Below are positions 15,743-24,519 of a stretch of DNA of 64,000 nucleotides, one piece after another (within the stretch, counting starts at the first letter, position 1; each line of letters begins with the position of its first letter). The position numbers and the translations under genes were made by a program. The notes beneath the pieces are model-generated. The model was not told where the DNA came from, made no database searches, and saw nothing but the letters and a program-made list of their open reading frames with translations. The stretch covers positions 1,984,001-2,048,000 of the forward strand of contig NZ_CP089312.1 of the NCBI RefSeq assembly GCF_021545335.1. The letters are read 5' to 3'. Source of the DNA: Streptomyces sp. GQFP (lineage in GTDB: Bacteria; Actinomycetota; Actinomycetes; Streptomycetales; Streptomycetaceae).

Positions 15743-16852
15743 GTGCCTACCACCCCAGCCACCCCCGGATTCGGCCCGATAGCCGACGCGGCCACCCCGC
15801 TGTCCCTGTGCGTGCGTGAGCCGCACGTTCCCGCGGACCGGCTGGTCGCCGAGATGGTGCCGCCGCCCCGGTTCGACTCGGTGCGCTTCGGTACGTACAT
15901 CCCGGACCCGAACCAGCCCAGCCAGACCGAGGCCGTGCGCGTCCTCGACGGCTTCGCCGGCGGGCTCGGCGGGGCGCACGCCCTGGGGGGCGGCAAGCGG
16001 GGATTCTTCGGGTTCGGGAAGGCCAGGGCGCCCAAGCTGCCCGCCGGGCCCCGTGGGGTCTACCTCGACGGCGGCTACGGCGTCGGCAAGACCCACCTCC
16101 TCGCCTCCCTCTGGCACGCCACCCCGGCCGAGCCCGCGCTCAAGGCCTTCGGCACCTTCGTGGAGCTGACGAACCTCGTCGGCGCCCTCGGGTTCCAGAA
16201 GACCGTGCAGACACTCAGCGGCCACCGGCTGCTCTGCATCGACGAGTTCGAGCTGGACGACCCGGGCGACACCGTCCTCGTGTCGACCCTGCTCGGCAAG
16301 CTCGTCGACGCGGGCGTCGCGCTCGCCGCCACCTCGAACACCCTGCCGGGCAAGCTCGGCGAGGGCCGGTTCGCGTCGGCCGACTTCCTGCGCGAGATCC
16401 AGGGCCTGTCCGCCCACTTCCGCGCACTGCGCATCGACGGCGAGGACTACCGCCACCGCGGGCTGCCCCAGGCCCCGGCGCCGTACTCCGAGGAGCAGGT
16501 GACCAAGGCCGCGTACGCCACCGAGGGCGCGTCGCTCGACGACTTCCCGCACCTCCTCGACCACCTCGCCCGCGTGCACCCCAGCCGGTACGGCGCCCTC
16601 ACGGACGACCTGAAGGCCGTGTGCCTCACCGACGTACGGCCGGTTCCCGACCAGTCGACGGCGCTGCGGCTCGTCGTGCTCGCCGACCGGCTCTACGACC
16701 GCGAGGTCCCGGTGCTCGCCTCCGGCATGCCCTTCGACCAGCTGTTCAGCGAGGAGATGCTGAACGGCGGCTACCGCAAGAAGTACTTCCGCGCGATCTC
16801 CCGCCTGACCGCTCTGGCCCGCGACGCCAAGGGCCTCGTGGAGCCCGCGTAG
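15743..16852 (+). CDS. zapE: Cell division protein ZapE (AFG1-like ATPase)
   Basis: A 369-aa AAA-type ATPase. The Walker A loop is GGYGVGKTH (near residue 115), the Walker B strand is LLCIDEFEL, and the sensor segment is ALAATSNTLP. This is the AFG1/ZapE layout; in E. coli ZapE acts on the division ring, and eukaryotic Afg1 is mitochondrial. The actinobacterial role is not established. The start is a GTG with no ribosome-binding element, consistent with a leaderless transcript from the TAGCAT element just upstream. A strong hairpin follows the gene about 105 bases downstream. Confidence 0.88.
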   Translation: MPTTPATPGFGPIADAATPLSLCVREPHVPADRLVAEMVPPPRFDSVRFGTYIPDPNQPSQTEAVRVLDGFAGGLGGAHALGGGKRGFFGFGKARAPKLPAGPRGVYLDGGYGVGKTHLLASLWHATPAEPALKAFGTFVELTNLVGALGFQKTVQTLSGHRLLCIDEFELDDPGDTVLVSTLLGKLVDAGVALAATSNTLPGKLGEGRFASADFLREIQGLSAHFRALRIDGEDYRHRGLPQAPAPYSEEQVTKAAYATEGASLDDFPHLLDHLARVHPSRYGALTDDLKAVCLTDVRPVPDQSTALRLVVLADRLYDREVPVLASGMPFDQLFSEEMLNGGYRKKYFRAISRLTALARDAKGLVEPA

Positions 16853-16958
16853 AGCCCTCATGGGCCCCACCCTCCCACCACACGAACTGCCGCAGGTCAA
16901 GGGCCAGTTCGCGTCATCCCACCCGCGCTTTCAGGCTCTCTTCAGCACGAAACGCTAA

Positions 16959-16990
16959 GTTAACCCTGCAAACAACTTCGCAGGGTTAAC
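16959..16990 (+). terminator. Perfect 11-bp hairpin downstream of zapE
   Basis: GTTAACCCTGC (16959-16969) pairs exactly with GCAGGGTTAAC (16980-16990) around a 10-base loop, followed by the T-containing GTGTTTCTTG. It may be the zapE terminator. An operator role for the next gene is also possible, since a second palindrome (TGGTTG-AC-CAACCA, 17006-17019) lies between it and the next start. Confidence 0.6.
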
Positions 16991-17061
16991 GTGTTTCTTG
17001 ACCAGTGGTTGACCAACCATTGACGCGCGTAAGAGATCTCGAACCGCCTGGAGGGGGGCGC

Positions 17062-17460
17062 ATGTTCCGAGGTGCTACGGCCAGGACCGTGATTTCGCTC
17101 CTCGCCGCCGCCCTGCTGGCCCTCCAGTTCTTCGCTCCCACCGCGTCCTTCGCATCCGCGCACACAGCCCGTCACGCCGTGGCCAAGACCGAGCCCCGAA
17201 ACAAACCCCGGGCGGAAGCCCTGCGCGACGAGTACGTTACCTGCGGTAATGACGGCCGTCCCAACGACCCGAGCTGGCCCCTGCGCATCCGTGACCGGCA
17301 TCGAATCGTCGATGCGGGCCCCGAGACGCCCGAGCGCCCGCCCCTCGCAGCGGACCCCACGGCCCCGCACGAACCGGAAGCGCGCGTCACATCCCGCCAT
17401 CAGGCGCCCAGATCCCTGACCGCGCACACCCCGGCCGCACTCCAGGTGTTCCGCTGCTGA
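17062..17460 (+). CDS. Small secreted protein of unknown function
   Basis: A 132-aa protein with a classical signal peptide: MFRGATARTV, then hydrophobic ISLLAAALLALQFF and an Ala/Ser cleavage region near ASFASA. The mature part is polar, rich in Pro, Arg and Glu, and has Cys residues only in VTCGN and at the very C-terminus (VFRC). I do not recognise the family. The ATG at 17062 follows a GGAGGGGG element. Two palindromes upstream suggest regulated expression. It lies 91 bases before the carbonic anhydrase gene on the same strand. Confidence 0.7.
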   Translation: MFRGATARTVISLLAAALLALQFFAPTASFASAHTARHAVAKTEPRNKPRAEALRDEYVTCGNDGRPNDPSWPLRIRDRHRIVDAGPETPERPPLAADPTAPHEPEARVTSRHQAPRSLTAHTPAALQVFRC

Positions 17461-17551
17461 CAGCAGAGACGTCCCCCCACGCTCTGTCACTCACGTCCGA
17501 CTGTCATGTACGTCCGACGCGCCATCGAGGCGCGCCAGGAGGAGTCACCAC

Positions 17552-18142
17552 ATGCAGCCCCTCATCGACAACGCCCGCACCTTCGGTCAGCGCCCTGAGG
17601 AGTTCGCCAAGCTCGCCGAAGGCCAGTCCCCCCAGGTCCTGTTCATCACCTGCTCCGATTCCAGGGTCGTCCCGGCCCTGATCACAGGTGCCAGGCCGGG
17701 CGAACTCTTCGAGCTGCGCACCGCCGGCAACATCGTCCCCCCATACGCCTCCGGCCGCCCCACCGGCGAGGCGGCCACGATCGAGTACGCCGTGGAGGTC
17801 CTCGGCGTCAGCGACATCGTGGTCTGCGGCCACTCCCACTGCGGTGCCGTCGGCGCCCTGGTGCGCGGCGACGACCTCACCGCCGTACCCGCCGTACGCG
17901 ACTGGCTCGCGCACGCCGCAGGGGAACCCGGGGCGACCACCGCGTCCGACACCGACGACCCGACGGTCGCGGCGGGCGTCCAGAACCACGTCCTGACCCA
18001 GCTGCTGCGGCTGCGCTCCTACCCCTGTGTGGAGCAACGTCTGGCGAAGGGCCAACTGCGCCTGCGCGGCTGGTACTACGAGGTCCACACCGGGTCCGTA
18101 CGCGAACACCGGGCCGCCACCGACGCGTTCGAAGCGCTGTGA
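17552..18142 (+). CDS. Beta-class carbonic anhydrase
   Basis: A 196-aa zinc enzyme interconverting CO2 and bicarbonate. The zinc ligands and catalytic Asp/Arg dyad are visible as CSDSR (near residue 34) and HSHCGA (near residue 92). Length is typical. GGAG precedes the ATG. Its stop overlaps an in-frame GTG of the following SulP transporter gene (GTGA), so the two are cotranscribed and probably function together in bicarbonate supply. Confidence 0.93.
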   Translation: MQPLIDNARTFGQRPEEFAKLAEGQSPQVLFITCSDSRVVPALITGARPGELFELRTAGNIVPPYASGRPTGEAATIEYAVEVLGVSDIVVCGHSHCGAVGALVRGDDLTAVPAVRDWLAHAAGEPGATTASDTDDPTVAAGVQNHVLTQLLRLRSYPCVEQRLAKGQLRLRGWYYEVHTGSVREHRAATDAFEAL

Positions 18143-18150
18143 GGGCCGCC

Positions 18151-19629
18151 ATGACCAGCCTCACCAAAATGGCCAAGTTCCCTCATCTGCGGCAGGACTT
18201 CGCCGCCTCGCTCGTCGTGTTCCTGGTCGCCCTGCCGCTGTGCGTGGGCGTCGCCGTCGCCTCCGGTGTGCCGGCCGAACTCGGCCTGGTCACCGGCATC
18301 GTGGGCGGCATCGTCACCGGACTCCTGCCGGGCAGCAGCCTCCAGGTGTCCGGGCCCGCCGCCGGCCTCACCGTGCTCGTCTTCGAGGCCGTACGGGAGC
18401 ACGGTCTGGCCGCCCTCGGGGTGATCGTGCTCGCCGCCGGCCTGCTCCAGCTCGCCATGGGCGCCCTGAAGCTGGGGCGCTGGTTCCGGGCGATATCCGT
18501 GTCCGTCGTCGAGGGCATGCTGGCCGGAATCGGGCTCGTGATCATCGCCGGGCAGCTGTACGCGGCGGCCGGGCTGAAGGCGCCCGCCGCCGGGCTCGAC
18601 AAGATCGTCGGGCTGCCCGAGGCCGCCGCGAAGGCCGTGGGGAGCACCAGCGCGCTGGCCTCGCTGGCCGTCGGCGCGGGCACGATAGCCGTGATCGTGC
18701 TGTGGCAGCGGCTGCCCAAGAAGGTGCGGGCGGTGCCGGGCGCGCTCGCGGCGGTGGTCCTGGCGACCGTCGTCACCCTCGTCTTCAGCCTGCCGGTGGC
18801 GACCGTGGAGGTGAAGGGCCTGCTGGACGCCGTCCAGCTGCCCGGCCTCGGCGCCTTCGGCGAACTGGCGAGCCTGAGCGTGCTCGGCACGGTCGTGGCG
18901 TTCACGCTGATCGCGTCCGCCGAGAGCCTGTTCAGCGCGGCCGCGGTGGACCGGCTGCACGACGGTCCGCGCACCCAGTACGACAAGGAACTGATGGCGC
19001 AGGGCGCCGGCAACACCGTGTGCGGGCTGCTGGGCGCGCTGCCGATGACCGCGGTGATCGTGCGCAGCTCGGCGAACCTGCAGGCGGGCGCGCGGACGAA
19101 GGCGTCCCGGGTCATGCACGGCGTATGGCTGCTGCTGTTCGCGGCGCTGCTGCCCGGCGCGCTGGCGCTGATCCCGTTGCCCGCGCTGGCCGGCATCCTC
19201 GTCCACGCGGGCTGGAAGCTGATCCCGCTGCGCGGGGTCGTCTCGCTCTGGCGCGAGCACCGCGGTGAGGCGCTGATACTCGTCGTCACGGCCGTGGCGA
19301 TCGTGTCCGTGAACATGTTCGAGGGCGTGCTGATCGGTCTCGCCCTGTCGGTGGGCAAGACCGCCTGGGAGGCCTCGCATCTGAAGCTCGATGTCATAGA
19401 CAAGGGCGCCGGGCCCGTCCAGGCGTATCTGTCGGGCAACGCGACCTTCCTGCGGCTGCCGAAAATACTGGACAGCCTGGAGGCGCTGCCCCAGGACCGG
19501 CCCATCGAGCTGGACCTGTCGGGCCTGCACCACCTGGACCACGCCTGCCGCACGGCCCTGGAGAGCTGGGCGGAGCGGCACAGCGCGGCCGGGACGGAAC
19601 CGGTCAGGATGATGACGCCGACGCCGTAA
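18151..19629 (+). CDS. SulP-family anion transporter with STAS domain
   Basis: A 492-aa membrane protein with about 11-13 hydrophobic segments in the SulP fold (FLVALPLCVGVAVASG, LLPGSSLQVSGPAAGL) and a short C-terminal STAS domain (ELDLSGLHHLDHACRTALE). SulP proteins carry sulfate, bicarbonate or dicarboxylates; the direct fusion of this gene to a carbonic anhydrase gene favours bicarbonate. The ATG at 18151 has GAGGG just upstream. An alternative GTG at 18139 overlaps the carbonic anhydrase stop. Confidence 0.88.
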   Translation: MTSLTKMAKFPHLRQDFAASLVVFLVALPLCVGVAVASGVPAELGLVTGIVGGIVTGLLPGSSLQVSGPAAGLTVLVFEAVREHGLAALGVIVLAAGLLQLAMGALKLGRWFRAISVSVVEGMLAGIGLVIIAGQLYAAAGLKAPAAGLDKIVGLPEAAAKAVGSTSALASLAVGAGTIAVIVLWQRLPKKVRAVPGALAAVVLATVVTLVFSLPVATVEVKGLLDAVQLPGLGAFGELASLSVLGTVVAFTLIASAESLFSAAAVDRLHDGPRTQYDKELMAQGAGNTVCGLLGALPMTAVIVRSSANLQAGARTKASRVMHGVWLLLFAALLPGALALIPLPALAGILVHAGWKLIPLRGVVSLWREHRGEALILVVTAVAIVSVNMFEGVLIGLALSVGKTAWEASHLKLDVIDKGAGPVQAYLSGNATFLRLPKILDSLEALPQDRPIELDLSGLHHLDHACRTALESWAERHSAAGTEPVRMMTPTP

Positions 19630-19673
19630 CCTCCACGGCCTTCGTATGTCTCGTATGTCTCGCATGTGAGGTT

Positions 19674-19710
19674 GCCCGGTCCGAGGCTCGCCCCGAGCCC
19701 CGGACCGGGC
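19674..19710 (+). terminator. Nested hairpin terminator after the SulP gene
   Basis: GCCCGGTCCG (19674-19683) pairs with CGGACCGGGC (19701-19710), and inside it GGCTCG pairs with CGAGCC. The sequence after it is T-rich for this genome (ATATCGTTTGTT). Confidence 0.75.
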
Positions 19711-19726
19711 ATATCGTTTGTTAAAG

Positions 19727-19740
19727 GTGCCGATCGGCAC
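19727..19740. promoter_or_regulatory. 14-bp perfect palindrome upstream of the SPFH gene
   Basis: GTGCCGATCGGCAC is its own reverse complement and lies 30-43 bases before the ATG at 19770, a position suited to an operator. No regulator gene is adjacent. Confidence 0.4.
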
Positions 19741-19769
19741 ATACGGGACGGCTGCGAGGGGTCGTCATC

Positions 19770-20561
19770 ATGCTTGAGGAATTGCTGGCCGCGGCCATCG
19801 CCGCCGGAGCCGCCGGGCTCGTCTACGTCGGGGCGGCGGCACGGGTCGTCAAGCAGTACGAACGCGGGGTCGTCTTCCGGCTCGGCCGGCTCGCCGGGGA
19901 CGTACGACGGCCCGGTTTCACGATGGTGGTCCCGCTCGTGGACCGGCTGCACAAGGTCAACATGCAGATCGTCACGCTGCCGGTGCCCGCGCAGGAGGGC
20001 ATCACGCGGGACAACGTGACCGTGCGCGTGGACGCGGTCGTCTACTTCAAGGTGATCGACGCGGCGAACGCGCTCGTCCAGGTCGAGGACTACCGCTTCG
20101 CGGTCTCCCAGATGGCGCAGACGTCCCTGCGCTCGATCATCGGCAAGAGCGACCTCGACGACCTCCTCTCCAACCGCGAGAAACTCAACCAGGGTCTGGA
20201 ACTGATGATCGACAGCCCGGCGATGGGCTGGGGTGTGCAGATCGACCGGGTCGAGATCAAGGACGTCTCCCTGCCCGACACGATGAAGCGCTCGATGGCC
20301 CGCCAGGCCGAGGCCGACCGCGAACGCCGGGCCCGGATCATCAACGCGGACGCCGAACTGCAGGCCTCGAAGAAGCTCGCGGAGGCCGCCGAGGTCATGT
20401 CCGACCAGCCCGCCGCGCTCCAACTCCGGCTGCTCCAGACGGTGGTGGCGGTCGCGGCCGAGAAGAACTCGACACTCGTCCTGCCCTTCCCGGTGGAACT
20501 GCTCCGCTTCCTGGAACGGGCACAGGCCCAGCAGCCGCCTCCAGGCGGGTCATCGGGGTGA
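19770..20561 (+). CDS. SPFH/band 7 (stomatin-like, slipin) membrane protein
   Basis: A 263-aa protein with one N-terminal hydrophobic segment (AAAIAAGAAGLVYVGAAA) and the stomatin signature YERGVVFRLGR, followed by the band 7 domain (ITRDNVTVRVDAVVYFKV, VQVEDYRFAVSQMAQTSLR). A charged helical segment rich in Arg, Glu and Ala follows, typical of oligomerising SPFH proteins. These form membrane microdomain rings that stabilise other membrane proteins. No NfeD partner gene is adjacent. Confidence 0.88.
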   Translation: MLEELLAAAIAAGAAGLVYVGAAARVVKQYERGVVFRLGRLAGDVRRPGFTMVVPLVDRLHKVNMQIVTLPVPAQEGITRDNVTVRVDAVVYFKVIDAANALVQVEDYRFAVSQMAQTSLRSIIGKSDLDDLLSNREKLNQGLELMIDSPAMGWGVQIDRVEIKDVSLPDTMKRSMARQAEADRERRARIINADAELQASKKLAEAAEVMSDQPAALQLRLLQTVVAVAAEKNSTLVLPFPVELLRFLERAQAQQPPPGGSSG

Positions 20562-20659
20562 GGCGCGCTACGCGCGTGGTTACCAAGGTCCGTACGGCGT
20601 GATACACACAGCAAGGTCACAGTCCTGTCCGCCAGCAGGAAGGTCGCCTCCCCCTGTCC

Positions 20660-20905
20660 GCATTCGGCACGCCCGAACTCGACGACACCTCAACAGCCGT
20701 TGCCACCAAGGCAGTTGACGGCCTGACGGCAGTCGACGCATCCCCCGCCTCCCGACGCCAGGTCCTCGCCCGCACCGGCGCCCTGGGTGCCTGCATCGCC
20801 TTCACCGGAGCCCTCTCCGAACTCTTCGCCGGCACCGCCGCCGCGCAGGGCATCGGCCACTCCGGCTACGGTCCCCTGGTTCCCGACCCGACGGGCCTGC
20901 CGACT
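20660..20905 (+). pseudogene. Remnant of a PhoX/DUF839-family alkaline phosphatase N-terminus
   Basis: An open frame without a convincing start encodes a twin-arginine leader (SRRQVLARTGALGACIAF, then LFAGTAAAQ) and the segment GYGPLVPDPTGL, which matches the beginning of the mature part of PhoX phosphatases. After this the similarity stops and the frame runs into ppk2 sequence with no catalytic domain. The rest of the gene, normally several hundred codons, is gone, so this is a deletion remnant. The link to phosphate metabolism is shared with the following polyphosphate kinase. Confidence 0.55.
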
Positions 20906-21035
20906 TCGCCCTCCAGTGCCGCCCACCGGCCACGAGCCCCACCGGGCGCTGTACACGTCGCTAGGACCTCTCGGCGGCTGGCGCACCCCGCTCCCGTGCC
21001 GGAGGATCGAAGGACCGGACCGGAAGAGGTGCCCC

Positions 21036-21923
21036 ATGGCCAAGAAGGGCTCGAAACAGGACTCCGGGAGGCGTGCCGAGAGTGCCGAGGGCTCACTGGC
21101 TGAGCTGCTGCGCGTCCCCGGCGGGGCACCCGTGAACCTCGGCGCGTACGACGCCTGGGCCACCCCGGGCGGCCCCGGTGACAAGGCCGCGGGCCTCGCC
21201 GCCACCGCCCTGCTGGGCGAGCGGCTCGCGGTCCTCCAGGAGCGGCTGTGGGCGGCGGGCGCGACCGGGGACCGACGGCGGCTGCTGCTCGTCCTGCAGG
21301 GCATGGACACCAGCGGCAAGGGCGGCACGGTCAAACACGTCATCGGCCTGTTCAACCCGTCGGGCTGCCGGATCAGTGCGTTCAAGGCACCCACCCACGA
21401 GGAACTGGGCCACTCCTTCCTCTGGCGCATCAAACGGGCCCTCCCCCAGCCCGGCGAGATCGGCATCTTCGACCGCTCCCACTACGAGGACGTCCTGATC
21501 GCCCGCGTCCGCGAACTCGCCTCCCGGGCCCAGCTCACCGCCCGCTACAACCAGATCAACGGCTTCGAGAAGTCCCTCGCCGAGGACGGCGTGACCGTCG
21601 TGAAGTGCTTCCTGCACATCTCGTACGACGAACAGCGGCGCCGTCTTCTCGAACGCCTCGACAACCCCGACAAGCACTGGAAGTTCAACGTCGGCGACAT
21701 CGAGGAGCGCGCGCTGTGGCCCGCGTACCAGGAGGCGTACGAGATCGCCCTGGAGCGGTGTTCGACCGGCGCGCCCTGGTACCTGATCCCGGCGGACCGC
21801 AAGTGGTACCGCAACTGGGCGATCAGCCGGCTGCTCCTTGAGCACCTGGAGGCGCTGGACCCGCAGTACCCGAAGGCGGACTTCGACGTGGCGGAGGCCA
21901 GGGCGCGGCTGCTCGCCACGTAG
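21036..21923 (+). CDS. ppk2: Polyphosphate kinase 2 family protein
   Basis: A 295-aa cytosolic P-loop kinase. Walker A is GMDTSGKGG, and FDRSHYEDVL and NQINGFEKSL follow, as in PPK2 enzymes that move phosphate between polyphosphate and nucleotides. The single-domain length matches class I-III enzymes; whether it prefers NDP or NMP is not clear from the sequence. The ATG at 21036 has GAGGTG upstream; a longer frame to 20787 has no family similarity because it reads through the PhoX remnant. Confidence 0.93.
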   Translation: MAKKGSKQDSGRRAESAEGSLAELLRVPGGAPVNLGAYDAWATPGGPGDKAAGLAATALLGERLAVLQERLWAAGATGDRRRLLLVLQGMDTSGKGGTVKHVIGLFNPSGCRISAFKAPTHEELGHSFLWRIKRALPQPGEIGIFDRSHYEDVLIARVRELASRAQLTARYNQINGFEKSLAEDGVTVVKCFLHISYDEQRRRLLERLDNPDKHWKFNVGDIEERALWPAYQEAYEIALERCSTGAPWYLIPADRKWYRNWAISRLLLEHLEALDPQYPKADFDVAEARARLLAT

Positions 21924-22040
21924 GGGGCTGTGGGCTGCGGGGCGGCGGGGGTACGGGTTCACCGGCCGGGCGGGTGACATCCGGGGGGTTTGCCCTCGCG
22001 GCGGCCCGCCGGACAACCCCGGCATTTCTACCTTCGTACG

Positions 22041-22877
22041 ATGATCACTCTCGTACGACAAGTCGCCACTGGCTGTGTCCTGGGCGCCGCGCTCGCTGCC
22101 CTGGCCGCCTGCGGCACGGCCCCCGTCCCGCAGCGGCCTCCCGTGTCCCCCTCCGCCGTCCCCTCGCGTCCGCCCACCCTCGCCCCCGGGCCCGCCGGTC
22201 TGACCCCCGTCTTCCGGAACGGTCCGCGCGGCGCGGAGAAGACCGTCGCCCTCACCTTCGACGCCGACATGACCGCCGGACAGGGCGACCGGGCGGCGCG
22301 GGGCGAGCGCTTCGACAATCCCCGGCTGATCGCCACGCTGCGGGCGCTGAAGGTGCCGGCGACCGTGTTCATGACGGGGCGGTGGGCCGAGGAGTACCCG
22401 GTCCAGGCCCGTTCCATCGGGCGGGACCCCTTGTTCGAGGTCGCCAACCACTCGTACAGCCACTACGCCTTCACCGAGGACTGCTACGGGCTGCCGACGA
22501 TCGCCGGCTCGGAGGCGCGGATGCGGGGCGACGTCGAGCGGGCCTTCGCGGCGTTCCGGGCCGTCGGGGTACGCGGTGCCATGCCCTACTTCCGTTTCCC
22601 GGGCGGGTGTTACGACCGGCGTGCGCTGCGGGCGCTGAGTGGGGCCGGGGTCACGGCGGTGCAGTGGGATGTGGTGAGCGGGGATGCGTTCGCTACGGAC
22701 GCGGGCGCCGTGGCCCGGCAGGTGCTGGACGGGGTGCGGGCGGGGTCGGTTGTCGTCATGCACTGCACGCGTAGTGCGGCGCCGGTGACTGAGCGGGCGC
22801 TGCGTGTGATCGTGCCTGTGTTGCGTGAGCGTGGGTTTCGGTTTGTGAAGGTGTCTGAGCTGATCGGGGCGCCATGA
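22041..22877 (+). CDS. Polysaccharide deacetylase (NodB-type) lipoprotein
   Basis: A 278-aa secreted lipoprotein: hydrophobic leader and lipobox LAAC (near residue 24), then a Pro-rich linker. The NodB domain has TFDAD (catalytic and metal Asp), the HxxxH-type metal motif NHSYSH, and RFPGGCYD. Such enzymes remove acetyl groups from cell-wall glycans or chitin oligomers. The start at 22041 is the ATG directly ahead of the signal peptide; an upstream start would add non-signal sequence. Confidence 0.88.
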   Translation: MITLVRQVATGCVLGAALAALAACGTAPVPQRPPVSPSAVPSRPPTLAPGPAGLTPVFRNGPRGAEKTVALTFDADMTAGQGDRAARGERFDNPRLIATLRALKVPATVFMTGRWAEEYPVQARSIGRDPLFEVANHSYSHYAFTEDCYGLPTIAGSEARMRGDVERAFAAFRAVGVRGAMPYFRFPGGCYDRRALRALSGAGVTAVQWDVVSGDAFATDAGAVARQVLDGVRAGSVVVMHCTRSAAPVTERALRVIVPVLRERGFRFVKVSELIGAP

Positions 22878-22906
22878 GTGTGGGGCCTTGTGTCGTGGGG
22901 CGGCTG

Positions 22907-22949
22907 CGGGTCGTATGTGGCTGGTCGCGCAGTTCCCCGCGCCCCTAGA
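22907..22949 (-). repeat. Dispersed intergenic repeat, copy 2 (inverted)
   Basis: Read on the minus strand this is TAGGGGCGCGGGGAACTGCG followed by CGACCAGCCACATACGACCCGC, matching the copies at 14187, 32227 and 36404. It fills most of the gap between the deacetylase and the next gene. Confidence 0.8.
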
Positions 22950-22959
22950 GTTGGTCCTC

Positions 22960-23700
22960 GTGAGCCATGATCAAACGCACCCCAGCGACAGTCCTTTTCA
23001 GTCCGAGCAGTCCCCTCGTGATGAGGCGCCCCAGTTCGTTCTGCCTCTCGTTGCGCGGATCGAGAAGGGGGCGCCGCCCGCTCGTACCGATGCGTTGGAG
23101 ACCGCCGCTCGGGCCGTTCTTGTGATTCTCGGGGATGAAAGGTCTGCCGGAGAAGGCGAGTGGGCGCAGGTCATGCGGGACTGGCAGGACGCTCGGATTC
23201 GTAAGGTTGTGCGGCGGGCGCGGGGGGCCGAGTGGCGGCGGGCCGAGGCGTTGGCCGGGATCACGGTCAGTGGGAAGTCGGCCGAGGTGCGGGTCTTTCC
23301 GCCTGTGCCGTTGGACGGGTGGCCCAAGGATCTGGCCCGACTTCAGGTCTCCGGTACCGAACTGGAGGATCCGGAGCCGCCGCTCGATCCGGACCCTGCG
23401 GTGCCCGTTCTCTGGCTGAATCCCGGGTTGGACATGTCGGCGGGCAAGGCGATGGCCCAGACGGGGCACGGGGCTCAACTGGCGTGGTGGGAGCTGTCGG
23501 ACGAGGCCCGGGTGGCCTGGCGCGACGCGGGCTATCCGCTCGCCGTGCGTACGGCGGAGCCGGACCGTTGGCGTGAACTCACCTCCGGTGGGCTGCCGTT
23601 GGTCCGTGATGCCGGTTTCACGGAGATCGCGCCCGGTTCGGCGACGGTTGTCGCGGACCACCGTCCCCTGGGACGCACAGGGTTCAGACATCTTCGTTGA
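22960..23700 (+). CDS. Peptidyl-tRNA hydrolase 2 (PTH2)-like protein
   Basis: A 246-aa protein. The C-terminal half contains LDMSAGKAMAQTGHGAQLAW, which matches the PTH2 active-site pattern (Lys, Gln and His spaced as KxxAQxxHA), and ends with TEIAPGSATVVADHRPL. The N-terminal 110 residues are an actinobacterial extension of unknown role. PTH2 enzymes release peptides from peptidyl-tRNA; that this version does so is an inference. The GTG at 22960 is chosen because it directly follows the repeat and starts the conserved part. Confidence 0.72.
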   Translation: MSHDQTHPSDSPFQSEQSPRDEAPQFVLPLVARIEKGAPPARTDALETAARAVLVILGDERSAGEGEWAQVMRDWQDARIRKVVRRARGAEWRRAEALAGITVSGKSAEVRVFPPVPLDGWPKDLARLQVSGTELEDPEPPLDPDPAVPVLWLNPGLDMSAGKAMAQTGHGAQLAWWELSDEARVAWRDAGYPLAVRTAEPDRWRELTSGGLPLVRDAGFTEIAPGSATVVADHRPLGRTGFRHLR

Positions 23701-23752
23701 ACATCACCGGGTTCCCGGCCGTACCTTCTGTCACTGGCCAAGCAACATCTGC

Positions 23753-23767
23753 CCAACGACCAGTTGG
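23753..23767 (+). promoter_or_regulatory. Leader hairpin upstream of DUF4142 gene 1
   Basis: CCAAC and GTTGG arms around GACCA lie about 19 bases before the TTG at 23786. The whole leader (CACTGGCCA, hairpin, CGGGAGGCTCCTTTGCC) recurs upstream of the next gene, pointing to duplication with the gene. Confidence 0.5.
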
Positions 23768-23785
23768 TTTCCCCGGGAGGCTCCT

Positions 23786-24394
23786 TTGCCGCGTTTCAAC
23801 CAATCGGCCCTCGTCATCGCGGCCCTGACGACCACCATCGCCGCGCTCGCGTTCCCCGTGTGGTCCTACACCGACCGGTCCGGCACCGGAGTGTCGAACA
23901 TGGCCGCCGGCACGGTGAACACCCAGTGGGGGCCGCTGACCGCCTCGGACCGCGACCTGATCGTGCGCGTGCGGCTGGCCGGGCTGTGGGAGCTGCCGGC
24001 GGCGGAGAAGGCGATGGCGAAGTCCGACAGCGCCACGGTCAAGGACGCGGCGGACCACCTGCTGGTGGGCCACGGCGACCTGGACGAGCGGGTGCGGAAG
24101 GTCGCCTCCCAGCTCGGTGTCGAGATCCCCAACCAGCCGAACGCGCAGCAGCAGGGCTTCCTGGCCCAGATGGACGCCGCTCAGGGCGAGTCCTTCGACC
24201 GGATCTGGGCGAGCCTTCTGCGCAAGGCGCACGGTGGGATCTTCCCGGCCATCGGGGCGGTCCGCAACCAGACCCAGAACACCCTGGTGCGTCAGCTGGC
24301 GACGGACACCAACCAGACCGTGCTCGACCACATCACGATGCTGGAGAAGACGGACGCGGTCGACTTCGACGCCCTCGCCAACGGCACGATCTGA
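23786..24394 (+). CDS. DUF4142 exported protein, paralog 1
   Basis: A 202-aa protein starting at a TTG with GGGAGG upstream. An N-terminal hydrophobic segment (ALVIAALTTTIAALAFPVW) suggests export or membrane anchoring. The helical domain has His in VGHGDLDERV, KAHGGI and LDHITMLE, positions also kept in both other paralogs; DUF4142 proteins are predicted four-helix, ferritin-like. The gene lacks the Pro-rich tail of the others. It is 125 bases upstream of paralog 2 and shares its leader. Confidence 0.85.
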   Translation: MPRFNQSALVIAALTTTIAALAFPVWSYTDRSGTGVSNMAAGTVNTQWGPLTASDRDLIVRVRLAGLWELPAAEKAMAKSDSATVKDAADHLLVGHGDLDERVRKVASQLGVEIPNQPNAQQQGFLAQMDAAQGESFDRIWASLLRKAHGGIFPAIGAVRNQTQNTLVRQLATDTNQTVLDHITMLEKTDAVDFDALANGTI

Positions 24395-24483
24395 CTGGTG
24401 TACGTGACCGCGGCGCGGGCCCGCTCAGTGTCCTGACCGCTTCTCACGTATCGCCCTCTCCCCCACTGGCCACGTATCACTCC

Positions 24484-24500
24484 CCCAACGATCAGTTGGG
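24484..24500 (+). promoter_or_regulatory. Leader hairpin upstream of DUF4142 gene 2
   Basis: CCCAAC (24484-24489) and GTTGGG (24495-24500) form a small stem in the same position relative to the GGGAGG-TTG start as in the preceding paralog. Confidence 0.5.
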
Positions 24501-24519
24501 TTCCCCTCGGGAGGCTTCT

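Noticed and set aside
19643..19668. Short tandem TCGTATGTC-like repeats after the SulP gene
   Set aside because: Only about two and a half 10-base units; too short to call, and next to a clear terminator.
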